NCBI RefSeq assembly: GCF_004764705.1
Contig: NZ_SHLX01000010.1
Span: 62,001-126,000 of the forward strand
DNA from: Paenibacillus cymbidii
Lineage (GTDB): Bacteria; Bacillota; Bacilli; Paenibacillales; NBRC-103111
Reading direction: 5' to 3'
Length of the DNA stretch: 64,000 nt
In this document: positions 49,410 to 58,562 of the stretch, piece by piece
How the letters are laid out: each line of letters opens with the position of its first letter
Numbering within the stretch: position 1 is the first letter of the stretch
Made by a program: the position numbers and the translations under genes
Notes under the pieces: generated by a model
What the model saw: the letters and a program-made list of their open reading frames with translations, nothing else
The model's database searches: none
What the model was told of the DNA's origin: nothing

Positions 49410-51073
49410 ACCGCATGATGATTGTGGACGACGAGCCGATTGCGGCCGATTATTTGGCGGCGCAGCTCAAGGAGCTGCCGCAGCTGAAGCTGACATACAC
49501 GGTTGCCTATTCCGGCGTCGAGGCGCTGGAGAAGCTGGAAACCGATCCGATCGACATCCTGCTCACGGACATCCGCATGCCGGGCATGAACGGCATGGAG
49601 CTGGCCGATCATGTGCTGGCCCGCTGGCCGCGCTGCCGCGTGATTTTTCTTACCGGCTACGACGATTTTGCCTACGCGCAGACGGCGATTCGCAAGGGCG
49701 GCGTCGACTACGTGCTGAAGACCGAAGGCGACGAATCGATCGTACGCGCGATCGAGAAGGCGGCGGACGCTATCGCCTCCGAGCTCAATCACGATCATAT
49801 TCTGCGCAGCGCGCGGCAGCAAATCCGGCTGGCGCTGCCGATCATGCGGCGCGACTACATGGTCGAGCTGCTGCACGGCGAAGCCGCGAGCGCGGAAGCC
49901 CGGCGCAGCCGGTTCGCCGAGCTGGAGGTGCCGCTCGACCCGCAGCTGCCGCCGCTCGCCGCCGTCGGGCGGGTCGACGAGTGGGGCTCGTTCGCGCAAG
50001 GCGCCGACAAGCCGCTGCTGTTGTACGCGCTTGACAATATTGCGGCGGAATATTTTGCCGGCAAGGCGCGGTTCCTGCCGCTGCAGATCGACCGCGCGCG
50101 GTTCGTTTGGCTGCTCCAGCCGCTTGCGGAGGGCGGAGAGCAGGCGCAGCGGCTGCTGGAGGGCGGCGCCGAGTTCGTGCAGTCGGCCGCGAAGCGGCTG
50201 CTGAAGGTGACGCTGTCGCTCAGCGTCGGCGGCAGCCCCGCTGCCTGGGAGGAACTGGCGCCGCGCGTCGAAGCGCTCAAGCTGCAGCTGAGCAGCGGCG
50301 GCATCGGCCGCGGCAAGGAGATGCTGCTGATCGAGCCGCCCGGCGATCCGGCCGCCGCGCCGCCGCAGTCGAGCAAACGCTTCTTCGCCGAAAACGACCT
50401 GCGCGCCAACATGCGCAAGCTCGACCTGTTCGAAGCGCATCTCGACAACGGCGAGGCCGAAGCGTTCGCCGGGCTGTTCGACGATTTATTCGCGGCGGGG
50501 GCCGGGCTGCTGCAGGGCAGCGGCGGCAAGCTGCTGGCGATGGAGCTGTTCGCCCATCTGTCCGCCTTCTTTCTTGCGTATTGGAACAAGCGCAAATTGC
50601 TCGACAAGCTTGGGCCGCTGCTGACGCCCGAAGCGCTCGCCGACTGGCAGGCCGGCGATGACGCGGCCGGCGCGCTCGGCCGTTTCCGCGAATTCGGCAT
50701 GGCGCTCGCCGCCTATAACGGCCGCCGGCAGAACGAACGGACGAATGACATCATCGGCCGCATCCACCAATACGTGCAGCAATATTTGCACGAGGAGCTG
50801 TCGCTGACGCGGCTTTCCGAGCTGGTGCATCTGAGCCCGCCGTATTTGTCCCGCGTCTACAAGCAGATGACCGGCCAGGGGCTGCTCGAATACATCACGC
50901 AGACGCGGATCAACAAAGCCCGGCTGCTGCTCAAGACGACCGACCGCAAAATCCAGGACATCGCCGCGATGATCGGGCTGGATTCGGCGCCTTATTTTAC
51001 GCGGCTGTTCAAGAAAGAGACGGGCTATACGCCCCAGGAATATCGCGAGTCGGCGCTTGCGGCGGGCGAGTAA
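49406..51073 (+). CDS. AraC-type response regulator (YesN type)
   Basis: 555 residues, ATGA overlap with the kinase. N-terminal receiver: acidic pocket D8-D9, phospho-acceptor D55 in LLTDIRMPG, conserved Lys in DYVLKTEG. A long linker (150-440) is followed by the AraC double HTH (SLTRLSELVHLSPPYLSRVY and IQDIAAMIGLDSAPYFTRLF). It most likely activates the LplA/B/C-type transporter operon 390 bp downstream. Confidence 0.95.
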   Translation: MNRMMIVDDEPIAADYLAAQLKELPQLKLTYTVAYSGVEALEKLETDPIDILLTDIRMPGMNGMELADHVLARWPRCRVIFLTGYDDFAYAQTAIRKGGVDYVLKTEGDESIVRAIEKAADAIASELNHDHILRSARQQIRLALPIMRRDYMVELLHGEAASAEARRSRFAELEVPLDPQLPPLAAVGRVDEWGSFAQGADKPLLLYALDNIAAEYFAGKARFLPLQIDRARFVWLLQPLAEGGEQAQRLLEGGAEFVQSAAKRLLKVTLSLSVGGSPAAWEELAPRVEALKLQLSSGGIGRGKEMLLIEPPGDPAAAPPQSSKRFFAENDLRANMRKLDLFEAHLDNGEAEAFAGLFDDLFAAGAGLLQGSGGKLLAMELFAHLSAFFLAYWNKRKLLDKLGPLLTPEALADWQAGDDAAGALGRFREFGMALAAYNGRRQNERTNDIIGRIHQYVQQYLHEELSLTRLSELVHLSPPYLSRVYKQMTGQGLLEYITQTRINKARLLLKTTDRKIQDIAAMIGLDSAPYFTRLFKKETGYTPQEYRESALAAGE

Positions 51074-51128
51074 GGCTCGGCGGCTGCTCGCGCTTGCGGC
51101 GTAAAGGCGCTCCTCCACCTGCGATGCG

Positions 51129-51320
51129 GAATAGGCAACTTTTTATGGCCTATTCGGCCCGTAGTGGGCAGCCGCCACCGAATAGCCAGTGATTTCACTG
51201 GCTATTCGCGTGAATTTGCGCTGATTGGCGCTATTTGGCCGAAATAACCAGTGTTTTCGCTGGCTATTTTCGACGAGGTAGGCGAAATGGGGCAAATAAG
51301 CCATTTTTCATGGCCTATTT
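51129..51320. repeat. Composite four-hairpin interspersed repeat, copy E
   Basis: Units start at 51129, 51180, 51242 and 51294, same offsets as copies A-C. Unit 2 arms GAATAGCCAGTGA/TCACTGGCTATTC are near-perfect. It fills half of the 392-bp gap between the YesN-type regulator and the transporter operon; the remainder holds the promoter of the latter. Confidence 0.93.
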
Positions 51321-51394
51321 TCGCCCTGACCCAAACGATCGCTGCCCTTTTTCCGATGTGGATAATAAAAAGCAAGCGCCGCAAAAATGTCCCG

Positions 51395-51424
51395 TTTCGA
51401 CCGGCAAAAGGCCGCCTCTATAAT
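51395..51424 (+). promoter_or_regulatory. Transporter operon promoter
   Basis: TTTCGA (51395-51400), 18 bp, TATAAT (51419-51424). The poor -35 fits activation by the YesN-type regulator. Confidence 0.55.
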
Positions 51425-51465
51425 GAAAACGTGATCACACACAACCGTAACGAAGGAGAATGGCC

Positions 51466-53181
51466 ATGAAACGAAAAAAGCTGGGGGTTGTTGCACTAGG
51501 TTCGCTGCTCGCGTTGTCGCTTGCGGCGACGGCGTGCAGCAAGAACGAAAAAGAGACGGCTACGGATTCGCCGAAGCCGTCGGGAAGCGCGGCGGCGTCC
51601 GGTTCGCCGGCCGCTAGCGCCAAGCCGGTCGATCCGCTCGCGAAGTACGATCCGCCGATCGAAGTGACGACGGTCCGCTCGATCGACGGCAACTTCAAGT
51701 TCGCCGCCGGCGATTCGCTCGACAGCAACGTCTGGACGAAAATTTTCGAAAAAGACTACGGCATCAAAGTGAAAAACCTGTGGACCGTCGACGTGACGCA
51801 ATACCACCAAAAGCTGAACGTGTCGATCGCATCGGGCGACTTGCCTGACTTCCTGCTCGTCAACAAGGAAGAGATGAACCGGCTCGCCGAATCGGGCATG
51901 CTGGAGGATTTGACCAAGGTATGGGAGCAATACGCGTCGCCGTTCGGCAAAGGGCTGATGCAGGAGGACGGCGGCATCGGCATGAAGGCGGCCACCTACG
52001 GCGGCAAGCTGGTCGGCATTCCGGCAACGGCGAACAACGGCGGGGTCAGCACCGCACAAATGATCTACATTCGCACGGACTGGCTGCAGAAGCTGAACCT
52101 GCCGGAGCCGAAAACGCTCGACGACGTGTTTAAGGTCGCCACGGCGTTCGCCAAACAGGACCCGGACGGCAACGGCAAGGCGGATACGTACGGGCTTGCG
52201 ATCAACAAGGATTTTCTCGATATGGGCCACGGTTCGCTTGTCGGGCTGTTCAACAGCTACCACACGTTCACCGATATTTGGCTGAAGGACGCCGGCGGCA
52301 AGCTCGTCTACAGCTCGCTGCAGAAAGAATTGAAGGACCCGCTGAAGAAGCTTCAGGAGCTGTACAAGGACGGCGTGCTGGACAAGGAATTCGGCGTCAA
52401 ACCGGTAGCCAAAATCGGCGAAGATATCGCCGCCGGGCGGATCGGCCTCGCTTTCGGCAACGTGGCGGACGGCGGCGTATACCAGAAAGACAGCCATACG
52501 AAGGATCCGAAGGCGCAATGGAAAACGATCCAGCTGGTATCGAACGACGGCAAGCCGGCGATTCCCCAGCTCAGCGATACCGCCGGCAATTTCTACGTAG
52601 TGAAGAAAGGCGCCAAACATCCGGAAGCGATGGTCAAGCTGGCCGACATTTATTGGAAGCTGTACTATGAAACGAACTATGCGCCGAATCCGAACCCGTA
52701 TATCACCGATGCCGCTACCGGCATTTTCCCGGCCCGGTACGTGCCGGTTGCGATCGATTCGCTGAACACGAACCTGACCGCCTACCGGCTGCTGCAGGAA
52801 GCGCTGAAAAACAAGGACGGCAGCAAGCTTGGCTTCCCGGCGACGGTGCATTGGGACCGGATGACGAAATTTTTGGCCGGCGACGATACGATGTGGTTCT
52901 CCAACATGGTGTTCGGCAACCCGGACGGCTCGTCCTACAGCACGATCGACAAGTACGACAAGGCGAAGATCGGCCAATACAACGCGTTCCAGGGCCCGGC
53001 GACGCCGACGATGGCGGATAAGCTGCCGACGCTGAAGAAGAAGGAAATCGAAACGTTTACGAAAATCATCATGGGCGACGCCGGCGTCGACGAATTCGAC
53101 AAATTCGTCAGCGATTTCAAAACGCTTGGCGGCGACACGATTGAAAAAGAAGTGAACGACTGGTACGCCAAAAACAAATAA
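51466..53181 (+). CDS. Sugar ABC transporter solute-binding lipoprotein (LplA-like)
   Basis: 571 residues; GAAGGAGAATGG precedes the ATG. Signal peptide II with acceptor C24 in LAATACSKN, then a Ser/Ala/Pro-rich tether (30-60) and a family 1 binding-protein fold (GDLPDFLLVNKEEMNRLAES, KTLDDVFKVATAFAKQDPDG, DGNGKADTYGLAINKD). A calcium-like DPDGNGKAD loop is typical of these proteins. Membrane-anchored on the outer face, captures oligosaccharide for the two permeases downstream. Confidence 0.95.
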   Translation: MKRKKLGVVALGSLLALSLAATACSKNEKETATDSPKPSGSAAASGSPAASAKPVDPLAKYDPPIEVTTVRSIDGNFKFAAGDSLDSNVWTKIFEKDYGIKVKNLWTVDVTQYHQKLNVSIASGDLPDFLLVNKEEMNRLAESGMLEDLTKVWEQYASPFGKGLMQEDGGIGMKAATYGGKLVGIPATANNGGVSTAQMIYIRTDWLQKLNLPEPKTLDDVFKVATAFAKQDPDGNGKADTYGLAINKDFLDMGHGSLVGLFNSYHTFTDIWLKDAGGKLVYSSLQKELKDPLKKLQELYKDGVLDKEFGVKPVAKIGEDIAAGRIGLAFGNVADGGVYQKDSHTKDPKAQWKTIQLVSNDGKPAIPQLSDTAGNFYVVKKGAKHPEAMVKLADIYWKLYYETNYAPNPNPYITDAATGIFPARYVPVAIDSLNTNLTAYRLLQEALKNKDGSKLGFPATVHWDRMTKFLAGDDTMWFSNMVFGNPDGSSYSTIDKYDKAKIGQYNAFQGPATPTMADKLPTLKKKEIETFTKIIMGDAGVDEFDKFVSDFKTLGGDTIEKEVNDWYAKNK

Positions 53182-53261
53182 GTGTTGTGACGCATTGGGG
53201 GCGGGGCACCTCGCCTCCCCGGCGTCGTTGCCGGCAATCCGGCCGGAAGGAGGGAACCTCG

Positions 53262-54161
53262 ATGTCATGGAAAAAGTGGCGGCTGCAAGTGCCGCTGCAT
53301 CTGATGCTGATCCCCGGGCTGCTGGCGATTGCGGTGTTCAGCTATTTGCCGATGGCCGGTTCCGTTATCGCCTTTCAGAAGTTCATTCCCGCGCGCGGGG
53401 TGTTTCATTCGAAGTGGATCGGCTGGGACAATTTTCGATATGTGATGGAATTGCCAGATTTTTACCAGGTGTTGTGGAATACGGTGTTCATTGCGCTGAT
53501 GAAAATCGTCGCCGGGCTGGTGGTGCCGATCACCGTATCGCTGCTGCTGAACGAAATCCGCAAGGAAGCGGTCAAACGCTGGGTGCAGACGCTCGTGTAT
53601 TTGCCGCATTTCCTGTCGTGGGTCATTCTGAGCGGCATTCTGATCGACATGCTTTCCCCGTCCAAAGGGATCGTCAACCTGCTGCTGAAGTCGCTCGGCA
53701 TCGAGCCTGTTTTTTTCCTCGGCAACAACAGGTGGTTTCCGTTTACGCTTGTGCTGTCGAACGAGTGGAAAGAGTTCGGCTTCAGCACCATCGTCTATTT
53801 GGCGGCGATCGTGGGCATCAACCCTTCGCTGTACGAAGCGGCCGTGACCGACGGCGCCAGCCGCTGGCGGCAAATGTGGCACATCACGCTGCCCGGCATG
53901 ACCCCGATCATCGTGCTGCTGGCTACGCTCAGCATCGGCAATATTTTGAATGCCGGCTTCGACCAGGTGTTCAATCTTTATAGCCCCGTCGTGTACCAGA
54001 GTGGGGACATCATTGACACGTTCGTTTACCGCATCGGGCTGATCGACGCGCAGTACGGCGTTGCAACGGCGGTTGGGCTGTTCAAGTCGTTCGTTTCGCT
54101 TGCGCTCATTTCGCTGTCGTACGCACTGGCGTACCGGTTTGCGAATTACCGCATTTTTTAA
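53262..54161 (+). CDS. Sugar ABC transporter permease (LplB-like)
   Basis: 299 residues from ATG 53262 (GGAAGGAGGG 8 bp upstream). Six helices; EAA loop PSLYEAAVTDGASRWRQMWH. Partner of the permease at 54241. No ATPase gene is in the window, so a shared MsmX-type ATPase is assumed. Confidence 0.94.
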   Translation: MSWKKWRLQVPLHLMLIPGLLAIAVFSYLPMAGSVIAFQKFIPARGVFHSKWIGWDNFRYVMELPDFYQVLWNTVFIALMKIVAGLVVPITVSLLLNEIRKEAVKRWVQTLVYLPHFLSWVILSGILIDMLSPSKGIVNLLLKSLGIEPVFFLGNNRWFPFTLVLSNEWKEFGFSTIVYLAAIVGINPSLYEAAVTDGASRWRQMWHITLPGMTPIIVLLATLSIGNILNAGFDQVFNLYSPVVYQSGDIIDTFVYRIGLIDAQYGVATAVGLFKSFVSLALISLSYALAYRFANYRIF

Positions 54162-54240
54162 GCCTTTCGGGTCCCCGCAAAGCACCCGGAAACGGCACCC
54201 GAGGCAACATCTTTTGTGGGGAAAGGGGGCGAATCGCGTT

Positions 54241-55125
54241 ATGGTCGATTATTTGTCGCCGTCGCGCCGGGTATTTGTCGCGTTCAATTATACGTTTCTG
54301 ATCGTGCTGGCGGTCTTGTGCGTGCTGCCGCTTGTCCATCTGCTGTCGCTGTCGCTCAGCTCGAACAGCGCGGTGGCGGCGGGGGAAGTGAAGCTTTGGC
54401 CGATCGATTTTACGTGGGCGTCGTATTCGTTCATTCTGAAGCAACCTGAATTCTTGAAGGCGCTTGTCGTGACGCTGAAGCGGGTGGCGCTCGGCGTTGC
54501 GGTCAACATGACGCTGACGATTCTGGTCGCGTACCCGCTCTCGAAGGAGGCGTCCGCCCTGAAAGGCCGGACGGTGTACGTGTGGATCTTCGTGTTTACG
54601 ATGCTGTTCAGCTCGGGAATCGTGCCGCTGTACATGACGATACGCTCCTTGCATTTGCTCGACTCGATCTGGGCGCTCGTGCTGCATCATGCCGTGCCGG
54701 TGTACAACGTCGTGATCCTACTGAACTTCTTCCGCAATTTGCCGAAGGAGCTGGAGGAAGCGGCGGTGATGGACGGCGCCGGGCAGTGGCGCATCCTGTG
54801 GCGCATCTTCGTGCCGCTGTCGCTGCCGTCGCTGGCGACGCTGACGTTGTTCGCGACCGTGTCGCAGTGGAACGCCTGGTTCGACGGCATCCTGTTCATG
54901 AACTCGCCGGCGCATTATCCGCTGCAGAGCTACCTGTACACGCTGATCGTCGGGCTCGACACGCTGCTCAAGAACCAGACCGACCTGACGCTGCTCGAAA
55001 ATGTATCCGACCGGACCGCCCGTGCGGCGCAAATTTTCCTCGGCGCGCTGCCGATTCTGCTCGTGTACCCGTTCCTGCAGCGCTACTTCATGAAAGGCAT
55101 CGTGCTTGGCAGCGTGAAGGAGTAG
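54241..55125 (+). CDS. Sugar ABC transporter permease (LplC-like)
   Basis: 294 residues from ATG 54241; GAAAGGGGG upstream. Six helices and EAA loop KELEEAAVMDGAGQWRILWR; C-terminal FLQRYFMKGIVLGSVKE as in LplC. Completes the importer encoded with the lipoprotein at 51466. Confidence 0.94.
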   Translation: MVDYLSPSRRVFVAFNYTFLIVLAVLCVLPLVHLLSLSLSSNSAVAAGEVKLWPIDFTWASYSFILKQPEFLKALVVTLKRVALGVAVNMTLTILVAYPLSKEASALKGRTVYVWIFVFTMLFSSGIVPLYMTIRSLHLLDSIWALVLHHAVPVYNVVILLNFFRNLPKELEEAAVMDGAGQWRILWRIFVPLSLPSLATLTLFATVSQWNAWFDGILFMNSPAHYPLQSYLYTLIVGLDTLLKNQTDLTLLENVSDRTARAAQIFLGALPILLVYPFLQRYFMKGIVLGSVKE

Positions 55126-55165
55126 GGGCGGTTGCCGAATTACCCGACAAAGGAAGGGATCTCAC

Positions 55166-56350
55166 ATGAAAGAGCGATCGATCGTCGTCGACGCCGACGT
55201 GCACAACGCGATGAAGAACGGGCGAGAGCTGCTGCCGTATTTGCCGCGGGTGTGGCACGAGCAGTGGCTCGAAATGGGCATCGGCGCCGCTCGCGTTTAC
55301 TATTCCGCCGTCGGCGGAGCGATGAAGGACGCCATGCCGCCGAACGGCGGCGGACCGGGCAGCGATCCGGCGTTTATGCACGAGCATCTGCTGAAGCCGA
55401 ACCGGATCGACTACGCGATCCTGACCTCGGGCATCGAAATTTCGCTGTACCCCGATCCCGACTACGCCAACGCCGTCGCTTCGGCGTGGAACGACTGGAC
55501 GATCGACAACTGGTTGGCGAAGTCGCCGAAGTTCCGCGGCTCGGTGCTGATCAACAACACCGACCCCGCCGCCGCCGCCCGCGAAATCGACCGGATCGGC
55601 TCGCACCCGGGCATGGTGCAGGTGATCATGACGAGCGCGTCGTCTACACTGTACGGCCAGCGCGCGTTTCATCCAATCTACGAGGCGGCGGAGCGCAACG
55701 GTCTGCCGGTGGCGATCCATCCCGGCGGCGAAGGGCGCGGCATTTCGCCGGCGCCGACGAACGCCGGATATCCGACGCGGTATATGGAGTGGCACAATAT
55801 TTTGCCGACCGGGTATATGGCGCATGTCAACAGCCTCGTCTGCGAAGGCGTGTTCGAGAAATTCCCGGCGCTGAAATTCGTCGCCATCGAAGGCGGCATC
55901 TCCTGGCTGCCGCACCTGATGTGGCGCATGGACAAAAACTACAAGGCGCTGCGCTCGACAACGCCGTGGCTGAAGCGGCATCCGTCCGAGTATATCCGCG
56001 ACCATGTGTATCTGACAACGCAGCCGATTGAGGAGCCGGCGAATCCGCAGCATTTGCTGCAAATCTTCGAGATGATCGGGGCGGACAAGTGCGTGATGTT
56101 CTCCACTGACTATCCGCACTGGGACTACGACAACCCGATGATGGCGCTGCCGCCGATGCCGCGCGAGCTGAAGCGGCGCATCATGGGGTTGACCGCGCAG
56201 GAGCTGTACGGGCTGCCGGACCCGGAGCGGGCGGAAGCGGGCAGCGACCCGGCAGCGGCGGGGGACATCGGCGCGGACGGCGGAGGCCGTTCTGCGAGCG
56301 AGGCGGGATCGCCGCAGGGGCGGCATGAGGATTGGGGGGGCGGCGCATGA
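55166..56350 (+). CDS. Amidohydrolase family (Amidohydro_2) protein
   Basis: 394 residues. TIM-barrel metallohydrolase features: VVDADVHNAM at the N-terminus (D11, H13), LPVAIHPGGEGRG (metal His), FEKFPALKFVAIEGG, and FSTDYPHWDYD with the catalytic Asp. The last about 45 residues are Gly/Ala/Glu-rich and look unstructured. Relatives include ACMSD-like decarboxylases and many uncharacterised hydrolases; the substrate is unknown. Four-base overlap (ATGA) with a Rieske protein gene indicates that they work together. Confidence 0.88.
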   Translation: MKERSIVVDADVHNAMKNGRELLPYLPRVWHEQWLEMGIGAARVYYSAVGGAMKDAMPPNGGGPGSDPAFMHEHLLKPNRIDYAILTSGIEISLYPDPDYANAVASAWNDWTIDNWLAKSPKFRGSVLINNTDPAAAAREIDRIGSHPGMVQVIMTSASSTLYGQRAFHPIYEAAERNGLPVAIHPGGEGRGISPAPTNAGYPTRYMEWHNILPTGYMAHVNSLVCEGVFEKFPALKFVAIEGGISWLPHLMWRMDKNYKALRSTTPWLKRHPSEYIRDHVYLTTQPIEEPANPQHLLQIFEMIGADKCVMFSTDYPHWDYDNPMMALPPMPRELKRRIMGLTAQELYGLPDPERAEAGSDPAAAGDIGADGGGRSASEAGSPQGRHEDWGGGA

Positions 56351-56703
56351 TCAAGTATTTCGCTGCCAGGGAGGCGGATGTGCAGGCGACGGGCCGGGCG
56401 ATCGTCACTGTCAAAGGCATGTCGCTCGGCATCTTCCATGTTGACGGTCAGTATTACGCCTGGCGCAACGTTTGCCCGCATGCCGGGGCGCCGGTATGCG
56501 CCGGCTTGACCGGCGGCACGACGCTGCCGTCGAACGTGTACGAGTACGAGTTTGGCTGCGAAGGCCGAATCCTGCGCTGCCCGTGGCACGGCTGGGAATT
56601 CGACCTGACGAGCGGCCGCCATCTCGCCGACTCGTCGGTCAAGCTGCGCGGCTTCGACGTCACGGTCGAAGACGGCGATTTGTATGTGTGGCTGGCGGGG
56701 TGA
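56347..56703 (+). CDS. Rieske [2Fe-2S] ferredoxin
   Basis: 118 residues from ATG 56347. Cluster ligands are C43 and H45 (CPHAGAPVC) and C78 and H81 (CPWHGWEFD). Electron carrier for an oxygenase or hydroxylase; no oxygenase subunit is next to it. Coupled to the amidohydrolase gene, an association also seen in aromatic-compound operons. A strong terminator follows 55 bp later. Confidence 0.93.
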   Translation: MIKYFAAREADVQATGRAIVTVKGMSLGIFHVDGQYYAWRNVCPHAGAPVCAGLTGGTTLPSNVYEYEFGCEGRILRCPWHGWEFDLTSGRHLADSSVKLRGFDVTVEDGDLYVWLAG

Positions 56704-56758
56704 GGCGGGCAGTTGCGCACGAATCTCCGTACTTGATCAAACATAACTGCCAGGAATT

Positions 56759-56798
56759 ACGTCGTTCTTCCCCTGAATCGGGAAGGGCGACGTTTTTT
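56759..56798 (+). terminator. Rho-independent terminator after the Rieske gene
   Basis: ACGTCG and CGACGT arms with inner TTCCC/GGGAA, then TTTTTTTT. Confidence 0.92.
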
Positions 56799-57073
56799 TT
56801 GGCCTCGTGGAATATGTTAAAATTAATTTAATATTCAAATAATAGTATTTAAATAAATAAATTAACTTTTATTCTATTTCCTACTAGAATTTATAATTGG
56901 AAATGATATACTATGTTATGGGCAATTAGGGATAGGCAATTTGACCCATAAAAGGGGGCGGCAAGAGTAAGTAAACGAATCGTGAGGATGGCAATGATTC
57001 AATCATGCCGTATTGAAGGCGTACCATCGCCGGCCAAGTGCGAGAAAAAACGTTTCCGGGAGGCAATTAGCAA
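56799..57073 (+). promoter_or_regulatory. A+T-rich promoter and long leader of the RHS island
   Basis: 56815-56905 is extremely A+T-rich (island border). A -10-like TATACT at 56907-56912 would give a leader of about 155 nt. In it GGCAATGATT/AATCATGCC (56990-57009) forms a hairpin with one bulged A, and GGCAA occurs three times. This could be a regulatory leader; it does not match a riboswitch class that I can name. Confidence 0.4.
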
Positions 57074-58546
57074 ATGAAAAGCAGAATTAAATTTGTAAAT
57101 GCACTTATTTCTTTGACAATCCTTATGTTTGGCATGGTGACCATGACCCATTCAACGGCATACGGAACCGCATGTCCTGCTTTTGACAATAAGTCCGATA
57201 GACCGTTATGGGCAAGTTTGGGAGGGTGGGGAGAGATCGCGGGTCCTTGCGGCAATTTTCCGCCCGACATTACGTTGGATGCTCCGCAAAATAATATGTT
57301 GCTGTCGGGTACGCAATCATTGACTATTTCCGGTTCTGTCCGGGATAATGACGGATCGGGGAATGTTCTGACAATCAATTATCAAATCGATACCGGAAGT
57401 GCGCAGACCATACAGACCTTTACCCCCGCAAATAGCCAGAACCAAAGTTTTTCCCACGCCATCTCGTCGACGAATCTGTCATTCCTGTCCGAAGGCCAGC
57501 ATACGCTCAAGGTTACCGTTAACGACAATTACGGGGGATCGAAATCCGCAACAAGAACGTTTAGTATCGACCGCACTCCTCCAACGGCTCCTTCACTTTC
57601 GCTGGCAAGCAAGACAGAATCAACAGCAAGCTTGTCCTGGACAGCGGCTGCGGACTCGTCCGGAATCAGCCAGTATGAAGTTTATCGAGGCTCGACGCTG
57701 GTTAGCGCTGTCGGCACGAATACCGCCTACACCGTATCCTCTTTGGCATCCGGGATCGCTTATGATTTTTCTGTTAAAGTCAAGGATCTTGTCGGTTACG
57801 AAACGTCCAGCAACACCTTGCATGTCGTCACTGCCGATTTGATCGCGCCCACTGTCCCAACCGGACTGAAGGCGGCCAATATTACCACCTCCTCGTTCGA
57901 TTTGACATGGACCGCTTCGACCGATAATTCCGGCGTCGTAGCTTCGTACGATGTATTCCGGAACGGCGTGCAAATCGCAACCGTCGCTTCGGCTTCTTAT
58001 TCCGTAACCGGCATTACCTATGCAGGGATATCCCCTACCGGAGCTTATTCCGTCAAAGCCAAAGATGTTGCGGGGAATATTTCTTCGTCAAGCGAAGTGC
58101 TTCTTGTGACGACCTTGCCGAATTCCCCGGAAGCGGACGATACTGCCGTAGGAGCGTATGCCATCTCTTACGGAACGACATACGCCGGATATCTCTCATC
58201 GGCAACCGACAAGGACTTCTTTCGCTATACGGCGGCAACGAACGGAGTAGATGCCGTGTCACTGCAAGTGCCGGGCGGCTCGAATTACGACGTTTACATC
58301 TATGACGACCATGCCAAATACGTTGCAGCCAGCGTGCAGGATATCGGTGAAAGTGAAGAAGTTATTTTCAAAGTAACAGCCGGGAAAACCTACTCCATCA
58401 AAGTCGTCAGCGCAGGAAGCGGCATAAGCCCCGATCCTTACAAATTGAGCGTCACCCGGGCAATGGCCACCAAGTATAAAGTCGAATACAATTACGACGC
58501 CAACGGCAATTTGAGATCGAAAACGATGGTTCCGTTGCCCTATTAG
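57074..58546 (+). CDS. Secreted FN3/Ig-like protein with C-terminal PPC domain and YD motif
   Basis: 490 residues; GGGAGG upstream. Signal peptide 1-31. After a Cys-containing N-terminal part come an Ig-like domain (about 65-170, NMLLSGTQSLTISGSVRDN), two fibronectin III modules (about 172-258 and 262-350, ISQYEVYRGS and VASYDVFRNG) and a pre-peptidase-C-like domain (355-465, DKDFFRYTAATNG, YDVYIYDDHAKY). The last residues VEYNYDANGNLRSKTM form one YD-repeat unit, as if an RHS protein had been cut here. First gene of the RHS island. Confidence 0.82.
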   Translation: MKSRIKFVNALISLTILMFGMVTMTHSTAYGTACPAFDNKSDRPLWASLGGWGEIAGPCGNFPPDITLDAPQNNMLLSGTQSLTISGSVRDNDGSGNVLTINYQIDTGSAQTIQTFTPANSQNQSFSHAISSTNLSFLSEGQHTLKVTVNDNYGGSKSATRTFSIDRTPPTAPSLSLASKTESTASLSWTAAADSSGISQYEVYRGSTLVSAVGTNTAYTVSSLASGIAYDFSVKVKDLVGYETSSNTLHVVTADLIAPTVPTGLKAANITTSSFDLTWTASTDNSGVVASYDVFRNGVQIATVASASYSVTGITYAGISPTGAYSVKAKDVAGNISSSSEVLLVTTLPNSPEADDTAVGAYAISYGTTYAGYLSSATDKDFFRYTAATNGVDAVSLQVPGGSNYDVYIYDDHAKYVAASVQDIGESEEVIFKVTAGKTYSIKVVSAGSGISPDPYKLSVTRAMATKYKVEYNYDANGNLRSKTMVPLPY

Positions 58547-58562
58547 TGGAGGAGGAAAATCA

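Noticed and set aside
56930..57060. Cyclic di-GMP (GEMM) riboswitch before the FN3 protein
   Set aside because: GGCAA motifs and a small hairpin are present, but the conserved GNRA loop and the GGGACGCAAAG segment are not.
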